Shown piece by piece: positions 7,075 to 14,467 of a DNA stretch of 64,000 bases. The position numbers and the translations under genes are program-made. The DNA is from Pseudarthrobacter sp. MM222 (GTDB taxonomy: Bacteria > Actinomycetota > Actinomycetes > Actinomycetales > Micrococcaceae). The number at the start of each line of letters is the position of its first letter. Within the stretch, counting starts at the first letter, position 1. The notes under the pieces were generated by a model. The model made no database searches. It had not been told where the DNA came from and saw only the letters and a list, made by a program, of their open reading frames with translations. Location: contig NZ_OX352321.1 in assembly GCF_947090775.1 (NCBI RefSeq), positions 3,782,001 to 3,846,000 of the forward strand. The letters run 5' to 3'.

Positions 7075-8145
7075 TCAGGAAGTTTCTTCACGGTCAGGCC
7101 GGGGGCGGATCTCTCCGGAGCCCCTTTGTATCAGCTCAGACGGGACAACATAGGTATGGGGAGGCTGCTGGTCGCCGTCGATCCGGGCCAGCAGCCGCTC
7201 CGCTGCCAGCTTTCCGATTCGTTCGGGATGCTGGGCGATGACCGTCACGCCGGGATCCATCATGTCGGCGAGCGTGAAGTCATCGAACCCTATCAACGCC
7301 ACGCGCTTGCTCAGCCCAAGCTCTCGCAGAGCACGCATCACACCGAAGGTGATGAGGTTCTGACTGGAGAAGATGGCAGTCGGTGGTTCCGCAGCAGTGA
7401 GAAGCTCCAGGGCGGCCAGTCGCGCTGATTCCTCGTCGTGAAGGTTCTCGCGGACGGGAACCGTTGAGGTGGGAACTCCCTGCCGGCCAACCTCCTCCAT
7501 GAATCCCCGCCGGCGTTCCCGGGCGGTCTGGATGTCTGTGCGGTCCCCCAGGTAGGCGAGCCTGGAGTGGCCGCCGCTCATCAGGTGAGCGGCCGCCCTC
7601 GCAGCGCCTGCGGCGTTGTCGGTCACGACGGCGTCTGCTTCCATTCCTACCGGTTCCCGGTCGATAAAGACCAAGGGCAGGTCACGGGAATGCTCCGGGA
7701 TTACATACGCCTGGCTCCTGGCGATTGGCGTGAGGATGAGCCCGTCGACGCGCCGGCCAAGAAATGCTGTAACGATGGCCTGCTCCCGCTGCGGGTCATC
7801 ATCGAGGCTCGCGGCAAAGACCGCTATGCCTCTGGCCCCCAGCGCATCTTCTATTGCCCGGTTGATCTCGCCGCTGAATGGGTTGGAGACACTTGGAAGA
7901 AGGAGCCCGATAGAGAGCGTTCTTCTGCCCGCGCGGCGGAGGCTGCCGGCCGCCATGTCAAGCTGGTAATTCAGTTGTTGGGACGCGCTGAGCACCTTTT
8001 GCCGGGTGGTTTCTGACACGCCGGGTTCATCGTTGATTACCCGGGAGACGGTCTTTATACCGACGCCGGCGAGTGCTGCCACGTGGCGCATTGTGGGACG
8101 ACTGACGGAAAGGGCCGGCTGGCTACGATCGGACATCGTTGTCAA
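7075..8145 (-). CDS. LacI-family repressor of the fructan regulon
   Basis: The protein has an N-terminal helix-turn-helix (MRHVAALAGVGIKTVSRVIN) and a periplasmic-binding-like effector domain (SIGLLLPSVSNPFSGEIN onward, to QRGSGE). I propose a TTG start at 8145 (356 residues): AGAAGGAG lies 8 nt upstream of it, whereas the ATG at 8169 lies before this site and the ATG at 8136 is 17 nt after it. An operator copy (8132-8143) spans the start region and another (8209-8220) lies at the divergent transporter promoter, so autoregulation plus control of the transporter is likely. The inducer is probably fructose or a short fructoside. It is followed by the ABM-domain gene. Confidence 0.88.
   Translation of the reverse strand: MTTMSDRSQPALSVSRPTMRHVAALAGVGIKTVSRVINDEPGVSETTRQKVLSASQQLNYQLDMAAGSLRRAGRRTLSIGLLLPSVSNPFSGEINRAIEDALGARGIAVFAASLDDDPQREQAIVTAFLGRRVDGLILTPIARSQAYVIPEHSRDLPLVFIDREPVGMEADAVVTDNAAGAARAAAHLMSGGHSRLAYLGDRTDIQTARERRRGFMEEVGRQGVPTSTVPVRENLHDEESARLAALELLTAAEPPTAIFSSQNLITFGVMRALRELGLSKRVALIGFDDFTLADMMDPGVTVIAQHPERIGKLAAERLLARIDGDQQPPHTYVVPSELIQRGSGEIRPRPDREETS
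8132..8143. promoter_or_regulatory. LacI-type operator overlapping the LacI gene start
   Basis: GACATCGTTGTC, a 12-bp dyad with a two-base asymmetric centre, overlaps the proposed TTG start codon (8143-8145). Occupation here would block transcription elongation or translation initiation of the regulator. Confidence 0.65.
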
Positions 8146-8172
8146 GAAAATCGCTCCTTCTAAGTGCATCTA

Positions 8173-8201
8173 TTGACTCTCCGGTGTGATGCTGGTTACA
8201 T
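8173..8201 (+). promoter_or_regulatory. Promoter of the fructose transporter operon
   Basis: TTGACT (8173-8178), 17-bp spacer, TTACAT (8196-8201). The operator at 8209-8220 lies at the expected transcription start. The -35 is good and the -10 is moderate. Confidence 0.5.
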
Positions 8202-8208
8202 CGTACAT

Positions 8209-8220
8209 GACATCGTTGTC
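8209..8220. promoter_or_regulatory. LacI-type operator at the transporter promoter
   Basis: GACATCGTTGTC, identical to the copy 77 bp away at 8132, and 34 bp upstream of the SBP start codon. Confidence 0.75.
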
Positions 8221-8254
8221 GAGGCCAGTGAGGCCTCAAACACCAGGAGATTCA

Positions 8255-9373
8255 ATGTTGAGTTCCAAAGCACCCCGTTCAACGGCCACCCGCCTGTTCG
8301 CTGCAGGAGCAGTGCTGACCCTGGGAACGCTCAGCCTTTCAGCCTGTGGTGGAAGTTCCCCGTCCGCCTCATCAACTGGAAGCGCGTCCGCTGAAAAGGT
8401 CGGCGTGTCCCTGATCGTCAAGACCACGACCAACCCGTACTTCGTCTCCATGCAGGACGGCGCGAAGAAGGCGGCCGAGGCCGGTGGCGTGGACCTGAAG
8501 CTCGCAGCCGGCAAAGCTGACGGCGACGAGGACACCCAGATCCAGGCCATCGAAAACGCCATCTCCAAGGGCGACAAGGGCATCCTGATCACCCCCAACG
8601 GTCCGTCCGTAGTGGACGCCCTGAAGAAGGCCAAGGACGCCGGGCTCTTCGTCATCGCCCTGGACACCGTGCCCGACCCCGCCGACGCCGCCGACATCAC
8701 ATTCGCCACGGACAATTTTGCCGCCGGCGAGCTGATCGGCAAATGGACCGCCGCCCAGCTGGACGGAAAGAAAGCGACCATCGCCCTCGTCGACCTCTTT
8801 GACGACAAGGTGGTCTCGGTTGACTACAACCGGGACCAGGGCTTCCTGACAGGGCTCGGTATCGACACCGCGGACAAGAAGAAAAACGGCGACGAAGCCA
8901 AGACCGGCAAGTACACCGGCGGCAAGGGAGGCGACTACGAGATCGTGGGCAGCCAGGCCTCGCAGGGCGCCGAGGACGGCGGCCGCACGGCCATGGAAAC
9001 CCTGCTCGCCAAAAACCCGAACATCAACGTCGTCTACACCATCAATGAACCAGCAGCCGCGGGTGCTTTCGAGGCACTGAAGGCCGCCGGTAAGGAAAAG
9101 GACGTCCTGGTCGTCTCGATTGACGGCGGTTGCACCGGCGTCAACAACATCAAGTCCGGTGTCATCGGAGCCACTGCCCAGCAGTACCCGGTCAAGATGG
9201 CCGAACTGGGCGTCAAGGCAATCGTTGAACTTGCCAAGACGGGCAAGAAGCCGGCCAACTCCCCAGGGCTGGACTTCTACAACACCGGCGTCGAGCTGGT
9301 CACTGACAAGCCGGCCGACGGCGTCAAGAGCATCACCACCACCCAGGCCTCCGACATCTGCTGGGGAAAGTAA
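8255..9373 (+). CDS. Sugar ABC transporter substrate-binding lipoprotein (RbsB/FrcB-like)
   Basis: The 372-residue product has a lipoprotein signal (residues 1-28, lipobox LSAC followed by GG) and a periplasmic-binding fold of the ribose/fructose cluster (VGVSLIVKTTTNPYFVSMQDGAKKAA; later ALDTVPDP and VYTINEPAAAG). It should capture a monosaccharide, most likely fructose, outside the membrane and deliver it to the permease at 9490. The ATG at 8255 is preceded by AGGAG at 6 nt spacing; an upstream in-frame ATG at 8186 would add a non-signal stretch and overlap the promoter. It is the first gene of an SBP-permease-ATPase-fructokinase operon and is followed by an attenuating hairpin, fitting its need for higher expression. 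Confidence 0.92.
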   Translation: MLSSKAPRSTATRLFAAGAVLTLGTLSLSACGGSSPSASSTGSASAEKVGVSLIVKTTTNPYFVSMQDGAKKAAEAGGVDLKLAAGKADGDEDTQIQAIENAISKGDKGILITPNGPSVVDALKKAKDAGLFVIALDTVPDPADAADITFATDNFAAGELIGKWTAAQLDGKKATIALVDLFDDKVVSVDYNRDQGFLTGLGIDTADKKKNGDEAKTGKYTGGKGGDYEIVGSQASQGAEDGGRTAMETLLAKNPNINVVYTINEPAAAGAFEALKAAGKEKDVLVVSIDGGCTGVNNIKSGVIGATAQQYPVKMAELGVKAIVELAKTGKKPANSPGLDFYNTGVELVTDKPADGVKSITTTQASDICWGK

Positions 9374-9396
9374 CAACCCCCAGCTTTCGCTGCGGC

Positions 9397-9431
9397 GCGG
9401 GGAGGCCTGAGCCCGTTATCGGCCTCCCCGC
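9397..9431 (+). terminator. Intra-operon hairpin after the SBP gene
   Basis: GCGGGGAGGCC (9397-9407) pairs perfectly with GGCCTCCCCGC (9421-9431) across a 13-nt loop. There is no T-run. It probably stabilises the SBP mRNA and lowers read-through into the permease. Confidence 0.6.
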
Positions 9432-9489
9432 ACTTCATCAACCGAGCTAGCTCCGCTCTAGCAACCATCACCGAAGATCAGGACCCATC

Positions 9490-10536
9490 GTGACCCAGCA
9501 ACAGACCGCCGGCCCGCCCAGCGCCGGGCAAGCCGACCTGGCCGAGGAATTCCTTGACCGCCAGACACCGCTCAGCCGCATACGCAATATCCTCCACCGC
9601 TACCCCGCTGTCAGCCCCGCCCTCGTACTTCTCATCGCCGTGGTCGTGTTCGGCCTCCTCAACGACAGGTTCCTGCGGGTTGAAAACCTCTCCCTGATTA
9701 CCCAACAGGTCTCCGTCGTCGGCACCCTCGCCATCGCCCAGACCCTCATCATCCTCACCGCAGGCATCGACCTGTCCGTCGGTGCCGTGATGATCCTCTC
9801 CTCCATGGTCGTGGCCCAACTCGCCGTCAACAACGGACTTCCCGCGCTAATCGCCCTATTCGCGGGCCTGGTCGTCGGACTCGCAGCCGGAGCCCTGAAC
9901 GGATTCCTAGTCACCAGATTCCGGCTCCCCCCGTTCATCGTCACCCTCGGCACGCTGAACATCTTCATTGCCCTGACCTTGCTCTACTCCAACGGCGCTA
10001 CTGTGCGCGGCTCGGCGATGCCGGACCTGCTGACCTGGACCGGCAGCACCTTCCCGGTGGGGCCGGTCAGAATCTCCACGGGCGTCGTCGTGATGCTCCT
10101 GCTCTACATCGCCATCGCGTTCATCCTCGGAAAAACGGCCTGGGGCCGGCACGTCTACGCCGTGGGCGATGACAAGGAAGCCGCCCGTCTGGCAGGCATC
10201 GCTGTCAACAAAGTGCTCATGAGCGTCTACCTCGCCGCCGGCGCCGTCCTGGCCATCGGCGCCTGGATCCAGATCGGCCGAACCAACGCCGCCAGCCCCA
10301 ACGCCGGAGTAGACCTGAACCTGGACTCCATCACCGCCGTCGTCATCGGCGGAACCAGCCTCTTCGGCGGACGCGGGTCCGTCTGGGGCACCCTATTGGG
10401 CGCCTTGATCGTCGGCGTCTTCCGCAACGGACTCTCCCTCGCCGGGCTCGACGTGCTCTACCAGACCCTCGCCGTGGGCGTCCTCATCATCCTCGCTGTG
10501 TCCATCGACCAGTGGATCCGAAAGGTCAAGTCATGA
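9490..10536 (+). CDS. Sugar ABC transporter permease (RbsC/FrcC-like)
   Basis: The 348-residue protein has about ten hydrophobic segments (for example ALVLLIAVVVFGLL near 42-55 and ALIVGVF near 304) and the BPD_transp_2 pattern of ribose/fructose permeases, including the conserved TAGIDLSVGAVM and AVVIGGTSLFGGRGSVWGT. It would form the homodimeric membrane channel for the substrate delivered by the lipoprotein encoded upstream. The start is GTG with AGGA 6 nt upstream. Its stop overlaps the ATPase start in an ATGA. The N-terminal 35 residues are hydrophilic and cytoplasmic. Confidence 0.93.
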   Translation: MTQQQTAGPPSAGQADLAEEFLDRQTPLSRIRNILHRYPAVSPALVLLIAVVVFGLLNDRFLRVENLSLITQQVSVVGTLAIAQTLIILTAGIDLSVGAVMILSSMVVAQLAVNNGLPALIALFAGLVVGLAAGALNGFLVTRFRLPPFIVTLGTLNIFIALTLLYSNGATVRGSAMPDLLTWTGSTFPVGPVRISTGVVVMLLLYIAIAFILGKTAWGRHVYAVGDDKEAARLAGIAVNKVLMSVYLAAGAVLAIGAWIQIGRTNAASPNAGVDLNLDSITAVVIGGTSLFGGRGSVWGTLLGALIVGVFRNGLSLAGLDVLYQTLAVGVLIILAVSIDQWIRKVKS

Positions 10537-11327
10537 CCATGACAGAATCTGCAGCCCCCCACGTCGCCACCCGCGAGCCCATCCTGAAGGCCAGGAACCT
10601 TGTCAAGACCTTCGGCCGCGTCGTGGGCCTGGACGGCGTCAGTCTGGACCTGTACCCGGGCGAAGTCCTGGCGATCATCGGCGACAACGGCGCCGGAAAA
10701 TCAACCCTGATCAAGTGCCTCACCGGAGCCGAAGTCCCGGACTCCGGCGAGCTCTTTGTCTCGGGCCAGCCGGTCCACTTCAAACGCCCGCAAGACGCCA
10801 GGGTCCACGGCATCGAAACCGTGTACCAGAACCTGGCCGTCTCCCCGGCACTGGACGTTGCCTCCAATCTGTTCCTGGGCCGCGAGGAAAGGCGTGCCGG
10901 ACTCCTCGGGAGCGTGTTCCGGATGCTTGACACCAAAGGCATGCGCACGAAGGCACGGCAGGAACTGGCCCGGCTCGGCATTTCCACGCTCCAGGACGTC
11001 ACCGTGCCGGTGGAGAACCTGTCCGGCGGCCAGCGCCAGGCTGTCGCCGTGGCCCGCGCCGCGGCGTTCGGTTCAAAGGTTGTCGTGCTGGACGAGCCTA
11101 CGGCGGCGCTCGGTGTGCGGGAATCCAACCAGGTCCTGCAGCTGGTCCGGGACCTCCGGGACCGCGGCCTGCCAGTCATTTTGATCAGCCACAACATGCC
11201 CCACGTGTTTGACGTGGCAGACCGGATCCACATCCAGCGCCTGGGCAAGTGCGCGGCCACGATCACGCCGCAATCGCACAACATGACCGATGCAGTTGCG
11301 ATCATGACCGGTGCTGCCACCGCCTGA
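10533..11327 (+). CDS. Sugar ABC transporter ATP-binding protein (FrcA-like, single domain)
   Basis: This 264-residue ATPase has Walker A (GDNGAGKST, about 47-55), Q-loop (TVYQNLAVSP), the signature LSGGQRQ, Walker B (VVVLDEPTAALG) and the H-switch (ILISHNM). It is a single-cassette protein, unlike the double-cassette RbsA, and so fits the FrcA type of fructose/mannose/ribose importers. It energises the permease encoded immediately upstream. I chose the ATG at 10533, which overlaps the permease stop by 4 bp and has GAAAGG upstream, rather than an ATG at 10512 inside the permease gene. Confidence 0.92.
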   Translation: MTMTESAAPHVATREPILKARNLVKTFGRVVGLDGVSLDLYPGEVLAIIGDNGAGKSTLIKCLTGAEVPDSGELFVSGQPVHFKRPQDARVHGIETVYQNLAVSPALDVASNLFLGREERRAGLLGSVFRMLDTKGMRTKARQELARLGISTLQDVTVPVENLSGGQRQAVAVARAAAFGSKVVVLDEPTAALGVRESNQVLQLVRDLRDRGLPVILISHNMPHVFDVADRIHIQRLGKCAATITPQSHNMTDAVAIMTGAATA

Positions 11328-11356
11328 CCCGGCACCACCCGATTCGCTCACCAACT

Positions 11357-11389
11357 CCGTCCGCGGGCCTGCACAGGGCCCGCGGACGG
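11357..11389 (+). terminator. Strong hairpin between the ATPase and fructokinase genes
   Basis: A perfect 13-bp GC-rich stem (11357-11369 with 11377-11389) and a 7-nt loop lie 19 bp before the fructokinase start. There is no T-run, so it looks like an mRNA-processing or attenuation element rather than a full stop. Confidence 0.55.
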
Positions 11390-11407
11390 CTCCATGAAAG
11401 GCTCCCC

Positions 11408-12373
11408 GTGCCCGCCAGCTTTCCTTCACCCACTGCCATTTCTACAGTCACTCCGGACGTCGTTGTTGTTGGCGAGGCGCTAGTGGACGTCGTCGCCGCA
11501 TCCGAAGGCATCATCGAGCACCCGGGCGGCTCACCGATGAACGTTGCCTACGGCCTGGGGCGCCTGGGGGTGCCCACTGCCTTGCTCACCTCACTCGGGA
11601 ATGACGCCCGGGGCGCAGCGATCGAAGCCCACCTCCGCAGTGCCGGCGTCGAGCTCCTCTCTGGCTCAACGTCGGCGGTCCGCACGGCCTCCGCCACCGC
11701 CACACTCGCTGCGGACGGCTCCGCCTCATACCGCTTCGACATCAGCTGGGAGCTGGCGCCGGTCGCTCCCCCTTACCTGCCCAGGGTGCTTCACACCGGA
11801 TCCATCGCCACGTTCCTCGCGCCCGGCGCTTCCGCCGTCAAGAGGCTCCTGGAGCAGGCACACCGTGAGTGCCTGGTGACGTACGATCCCAACGTCCGGC
11901 CGGCGCTTCTGGGAAGCCAGGCCGAGGCACGCTCCATCTTTGAAGACCTGGTTCCGCTGACCGACGTCGTCAAGCTCAGCGACGAGGATGCCGCCTGGCT
12001 CTACCCTGGGCTTCAGCCCGAGGACGCCGCCGCTCGGATCCTGGCCTTGGGTGCCGGGATGGCCGTGGTGACCCGCGGCGGGCAGGGATCACTGCTGACC
12101 ACCCCCGCCGAAACAGTGCACGTCCCGGCCATCACATCCGTGGTGGCGGACACTATCGGCGCCGGAGATTCCTACATGGCCGCCCTGATTTTCGGTCTGC
12201 TGGCCCGAAGTACCGAAGGGCTGGGGCGTGACGTCCTGGAAAGCCTCGGCCGCAGGGCGTCGAAGGCCGCGGCCATCACTGTCCGCAGGCCGGGCGCCAC
12301 ACCGCCCACGGCCGAGGAACTGACGGCAGAGCTGGCTACCGTAGAGACTTCGGATTCATCCGTTGAGGCCTGA
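11408..12373 (+). CDS. PfkB-family carbohydrate kinase, probable fructokinase
   Basis: The 321-residue kinase shows the PfkB N-terminal signature (VVVVGEALVDVV, then HPGGSPMNVAYGLGRLG) and the C-terminal signature with the catalytic Asp in DTIGAGDSYMAAL. It should phosphorylate the fructose imported by the upstream transporter and feed it into central metabolism. The GTG start at 11408 is preceded by GAAAGG at 6 nt spacing; the upstream open frame back to 11249 overlaps the ATPase gene and lacks family homology. A second, decayed gene of this family lies at 43390-43633, so this may be the only working fructokinase for both fructan loci in this window. Confidence 0.9.
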   Translation: MPASFPSPTAISTVTPDVVVVGEALVDVVAASEGIIEHPGGSPMNVAYGLGRLGVPTALLTSLGNDARGAAIEAHLRSAGVELLSGSTSAVRTASATATLAADGSASYRFDISWELAPVAPPYLPRVLHTGSIATFLAPGASAVKRLLEQAHRECLVTYDPNVRPALLGSQAEARSIFEDLVPLTDVVKLSDEDAAWLYPGLQPEDAAARILALGAGMAVVTRGGQGSLLTTPAETVHVPAITSVVADTIGAGDSYMAALIFGLLARSTEGLGRDVLESLGRRASKAAAITVRRPGATPPTAEELTAELATVETSDSSVEA

Positions 12374-12412
12374 CACGCAGCGCGCGCCGGGGAAGCGGTC
12401 GCGACTAGCCGG

Positions 12413-14386
12413 TCAGTGTGTGGAGGCCAGCCGCCTGTAGCTGAAAGCCTTGAGCGTCAGCGCGCCCCCAGCCGTGACGGCCCCGAGGCTCGGCGTCCCT
12501 TCGGTGGGGAAAACGAGCGACGTCAGGGTCTTTTCCCCGCCATTGATGAAAACCTCGACCGAGCTATGGTCCACGAAAATCGATAGCTCGACTTTCCCGT
12601 CACGGGCCGGGCTGACTGTGCGCCGTGTTGCCCGGTAGTCCGGACCGAGTTCGGCCTTGCCGGTGGCGGCGTCAGCAGACTCGCGTGAGATGTAGGCCGA
12701 TCCGTCGGAAAAGTCATATCCGACCGTCGCGAATGTTTTTCCATCGCTTCCGAGCTCGATCCTCGCTTCGGATCCGTCGTCGGCCGCCGTCCGCTCAAGC
12801 TGCACATCGAGCCGGTAGGCCCCGCCTTCCGGAGCGGGTAGCTGTCCTGCGCCGTCACGGGTCATTCGGCGTTCCCCGGTGGTTGCCGCCGGGCCCTCTA
12901 TGGACTTCATGGCCGTCGTAGGGGTCGACACAAGGGTCGGCTTCCCCGCGACCGTTTGGAGCCTGATGTCTCGCACCATGGAGTCGGCGCCGCCGTGCCA
13001 GTCCTCGGTGGGCAACTGCCGGGCGTAGGCCCAGTTGTTCATCCACCCGATGGCGTGCCGGGAGGACATCCGTTGGCTTTCGGTCAGCCTGGGATCATCC
13101 CATGTCACGGCGGCGTAGAAGTCGGAGCCGGCGTCGAGCCACTGATGCGGCGCGTCGGACGGGGTGAAGCGGGTACCGTCCCACGCGCCGGTCCAGTAGG
13201 CGACGCCCGTGGTGAGTCCCTCGCCGCTCCCGTTGGCGCTGGCGGCCAGGACCCAGGTCCGTTTGGACGGGTCACCGTCGAGATCCAGCTGGAAGAGTTC
13301 CGGGCATTCGAGGGTGCCCAGACCGGTGCGTTCGACGCCGGAAGCGTAGTGCCAGTCCTTGAGGTCCGTTGACGTATACATGCCGATCTTTTCGCCTTCG
13401 GCCAGGGCCATCACCCATTGGCTGTGGGCTTCGTCGCGGATAATCTTAGGATCCCGCCAATTCGGTTCGCCGGGGTTTTCCATAACCGGGTTCTTCGCAT
13501 ACGCCGTGAAGGAGTACCCGTTGTCGGTGGAGTAGAACAGGGATTGCCGCTGGACGCCCTGATCCTGTTGCGTCATGACCGCGATAACGGCGCCCTTGCC
13601 AAAGCCGGCCGAGTTGTCATGGTCCACCACAGCGCTACCGGTCTCGATGTCGCCCAGCCCGTTTTTGTACTTGGCGATCGCTACCCCTTCGTCCTTCCAA
13701 TGGACCAGGTCTGTGCTCGTCAGGTGGTACCACTCGGTACCGTTCTCGCTCGGATAGCCGGAATTGTAGAGGTAGTAGTAGTGCCACAGCCCGTCCAGCA
13801 GGATAGGACGCTGCGGATCATTCATCCAGTTCTTCCCGGGCGTGATGTGATAGCTCGGCCGGAACTCGGATGCTCCCTCGGGCCGGTCGAATGCTGAAGG
13901 CGCGGCCGCCAGCTTCTTCCGCGGTACGCCCATGTCGGCGAGCATGGACTCGACGGCTTCGGAGGTCATGCACTCCGGACGAACAATCTCACCTGCTCCG
14001 GCGCGGACCACACGGTCCTCCACACTGGACCTGACCTCGACGTCATCTCCAGTCCGGGCAGCTGCCACCCACCCATCGGGGCATTCGATGCTCCGCAGGT
14101 CAGTTACGCCCGCGGTCCGGAGCGGATGCGTCAGCGTCTCAAGAGTGCGGTCGGTACCGCTGAGCCAGTACGAGCCGTAGCGCCCGTGGGATTCCTTGGC
14201 TTCAGCCTGTGCGCCGGCAATTTCCAGGAGTGCCTGCTCCGCCCGGCCCGGGGCAGCCGGACGGGGTCCCGCCGACGGGATCAGCGCCACTGCGACCAGG
14301 ACAGCCGCGGCGACTGCCGCCACGACGATCCAGATCGTGCGGGCGTTCAGCCGTCCGGAAGCGAGGCTCTCCGTGAGGTTTTTCAT
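12413..14386 (-). CDS. Membrane-anchored GH32 enzyme of the levan fructotransferase/levanbiohydrolase type
   Basis: The 657-residue protein has a short basic N-terminus and one transmembrane segment (residues 18-37). A domain of about 120 residues follows (about 45-160), which looks pilin-like in its first helix (AEQALLEIAGAQAEAKESHG, then RYG) and contains two cysteines. The GH32 propeller starts at about 175. Catalytic motifs are WMNDPQ (nucleophile), WRDPK and ECPELF. DPQRP instead of DPNG, plus YYYLYNS and WVLAAS, match my memory of Arthrobacter levan fructotransferases better than typical exo-levanases. It would act on levan at the cell surface, giving a difructose product or levanbiose. 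The upstream gene on the same strand is levansucrase. The GH32 call is firm; the product is inference. Confidence 0.85.
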   Translation of the reverse strand: MKNLTESLASGRLNARTIWIVVAAVAAAVLVAVALIPSAGPRPAAPGRAEQALLEIAGAQAEAKESHGRYGSYWLSGTDRTLETLTHPLRTAGVTDLRSIECPDGWVAAARTGDDVEVRSSVEDRVVRAGAGEIVRPECMTSEAVESMLADMGVPRKKLAAAPSAFDRPEGASEFRPSYHITPGKNWMNDPQRPILLDGLWHYYYLYNSGYPSENGTEWYHLTSTDLVHWKDEGVAIAKYKNGLGDIETGSAVVDHDNSAGFGKGAVIAVMTQQDQGVQRQSLFYSTDNGYSFTAYAKNPVMENPGEPNWRDPKIIRDEAHSQWVMALAEGEKIGMYTSTDLKDWHYASGVERTGLGTLECPELFQLDLDGDPSKRTWVLAASANGSGEGLTTGVAYWTGAWDGTRFTPSDAPHQWLDAGSDFYAAVTWDDPRLTESQRMSSRHAIGWMNNWAYARQLPTEDWHGGADSMVRDIRLQTVAGKPTLVSTPTTAMKSIEGPAATTGERRMTRDGAGQLPAPEGGAYRLDVQLERTAADDGSEARIELGSDGKTFATVGYDFSDGSAYISRESADAATGKAELGPDYRATRRTVSPARDGKVELSIFVDHSSVEVFINGGEKTLTSLVFPTEGTPSLGAVTAGGALTLKAFSYRRLASTH

Positions 14387-14414
14387 GGTTCAACATTCCT
14401 GGTATGAGCGGAGG

Positions 14415-14445
14415 GAGGAAGCGCCCGGATTCCGGGCGCTTCCTC
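14415..14445 (-). terminator. Hairpin between levansucrase and the GH32 gene
   Basis: A perfect 15-bp stem (14415-14429 with 14431-14445) lies 22 bp past the levansucrase stop. There is no T-run on the minus strand. It may be a terminator or a stabilising element that lets some transcription continue into the GH32 gene. Confidence 0.65.
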
Positions 14446-14467
14446 CTGTTACTGCTTAACTGTTGTC

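Noticed and set aside
8372..9376. 334-codon antisense frame opposite the sugar-binding protein gene
   Set aside because: Gly/Val/Asp-rich shadow of a real lipoprotein gene caused by high GC; no domain pattern or ribosome site.
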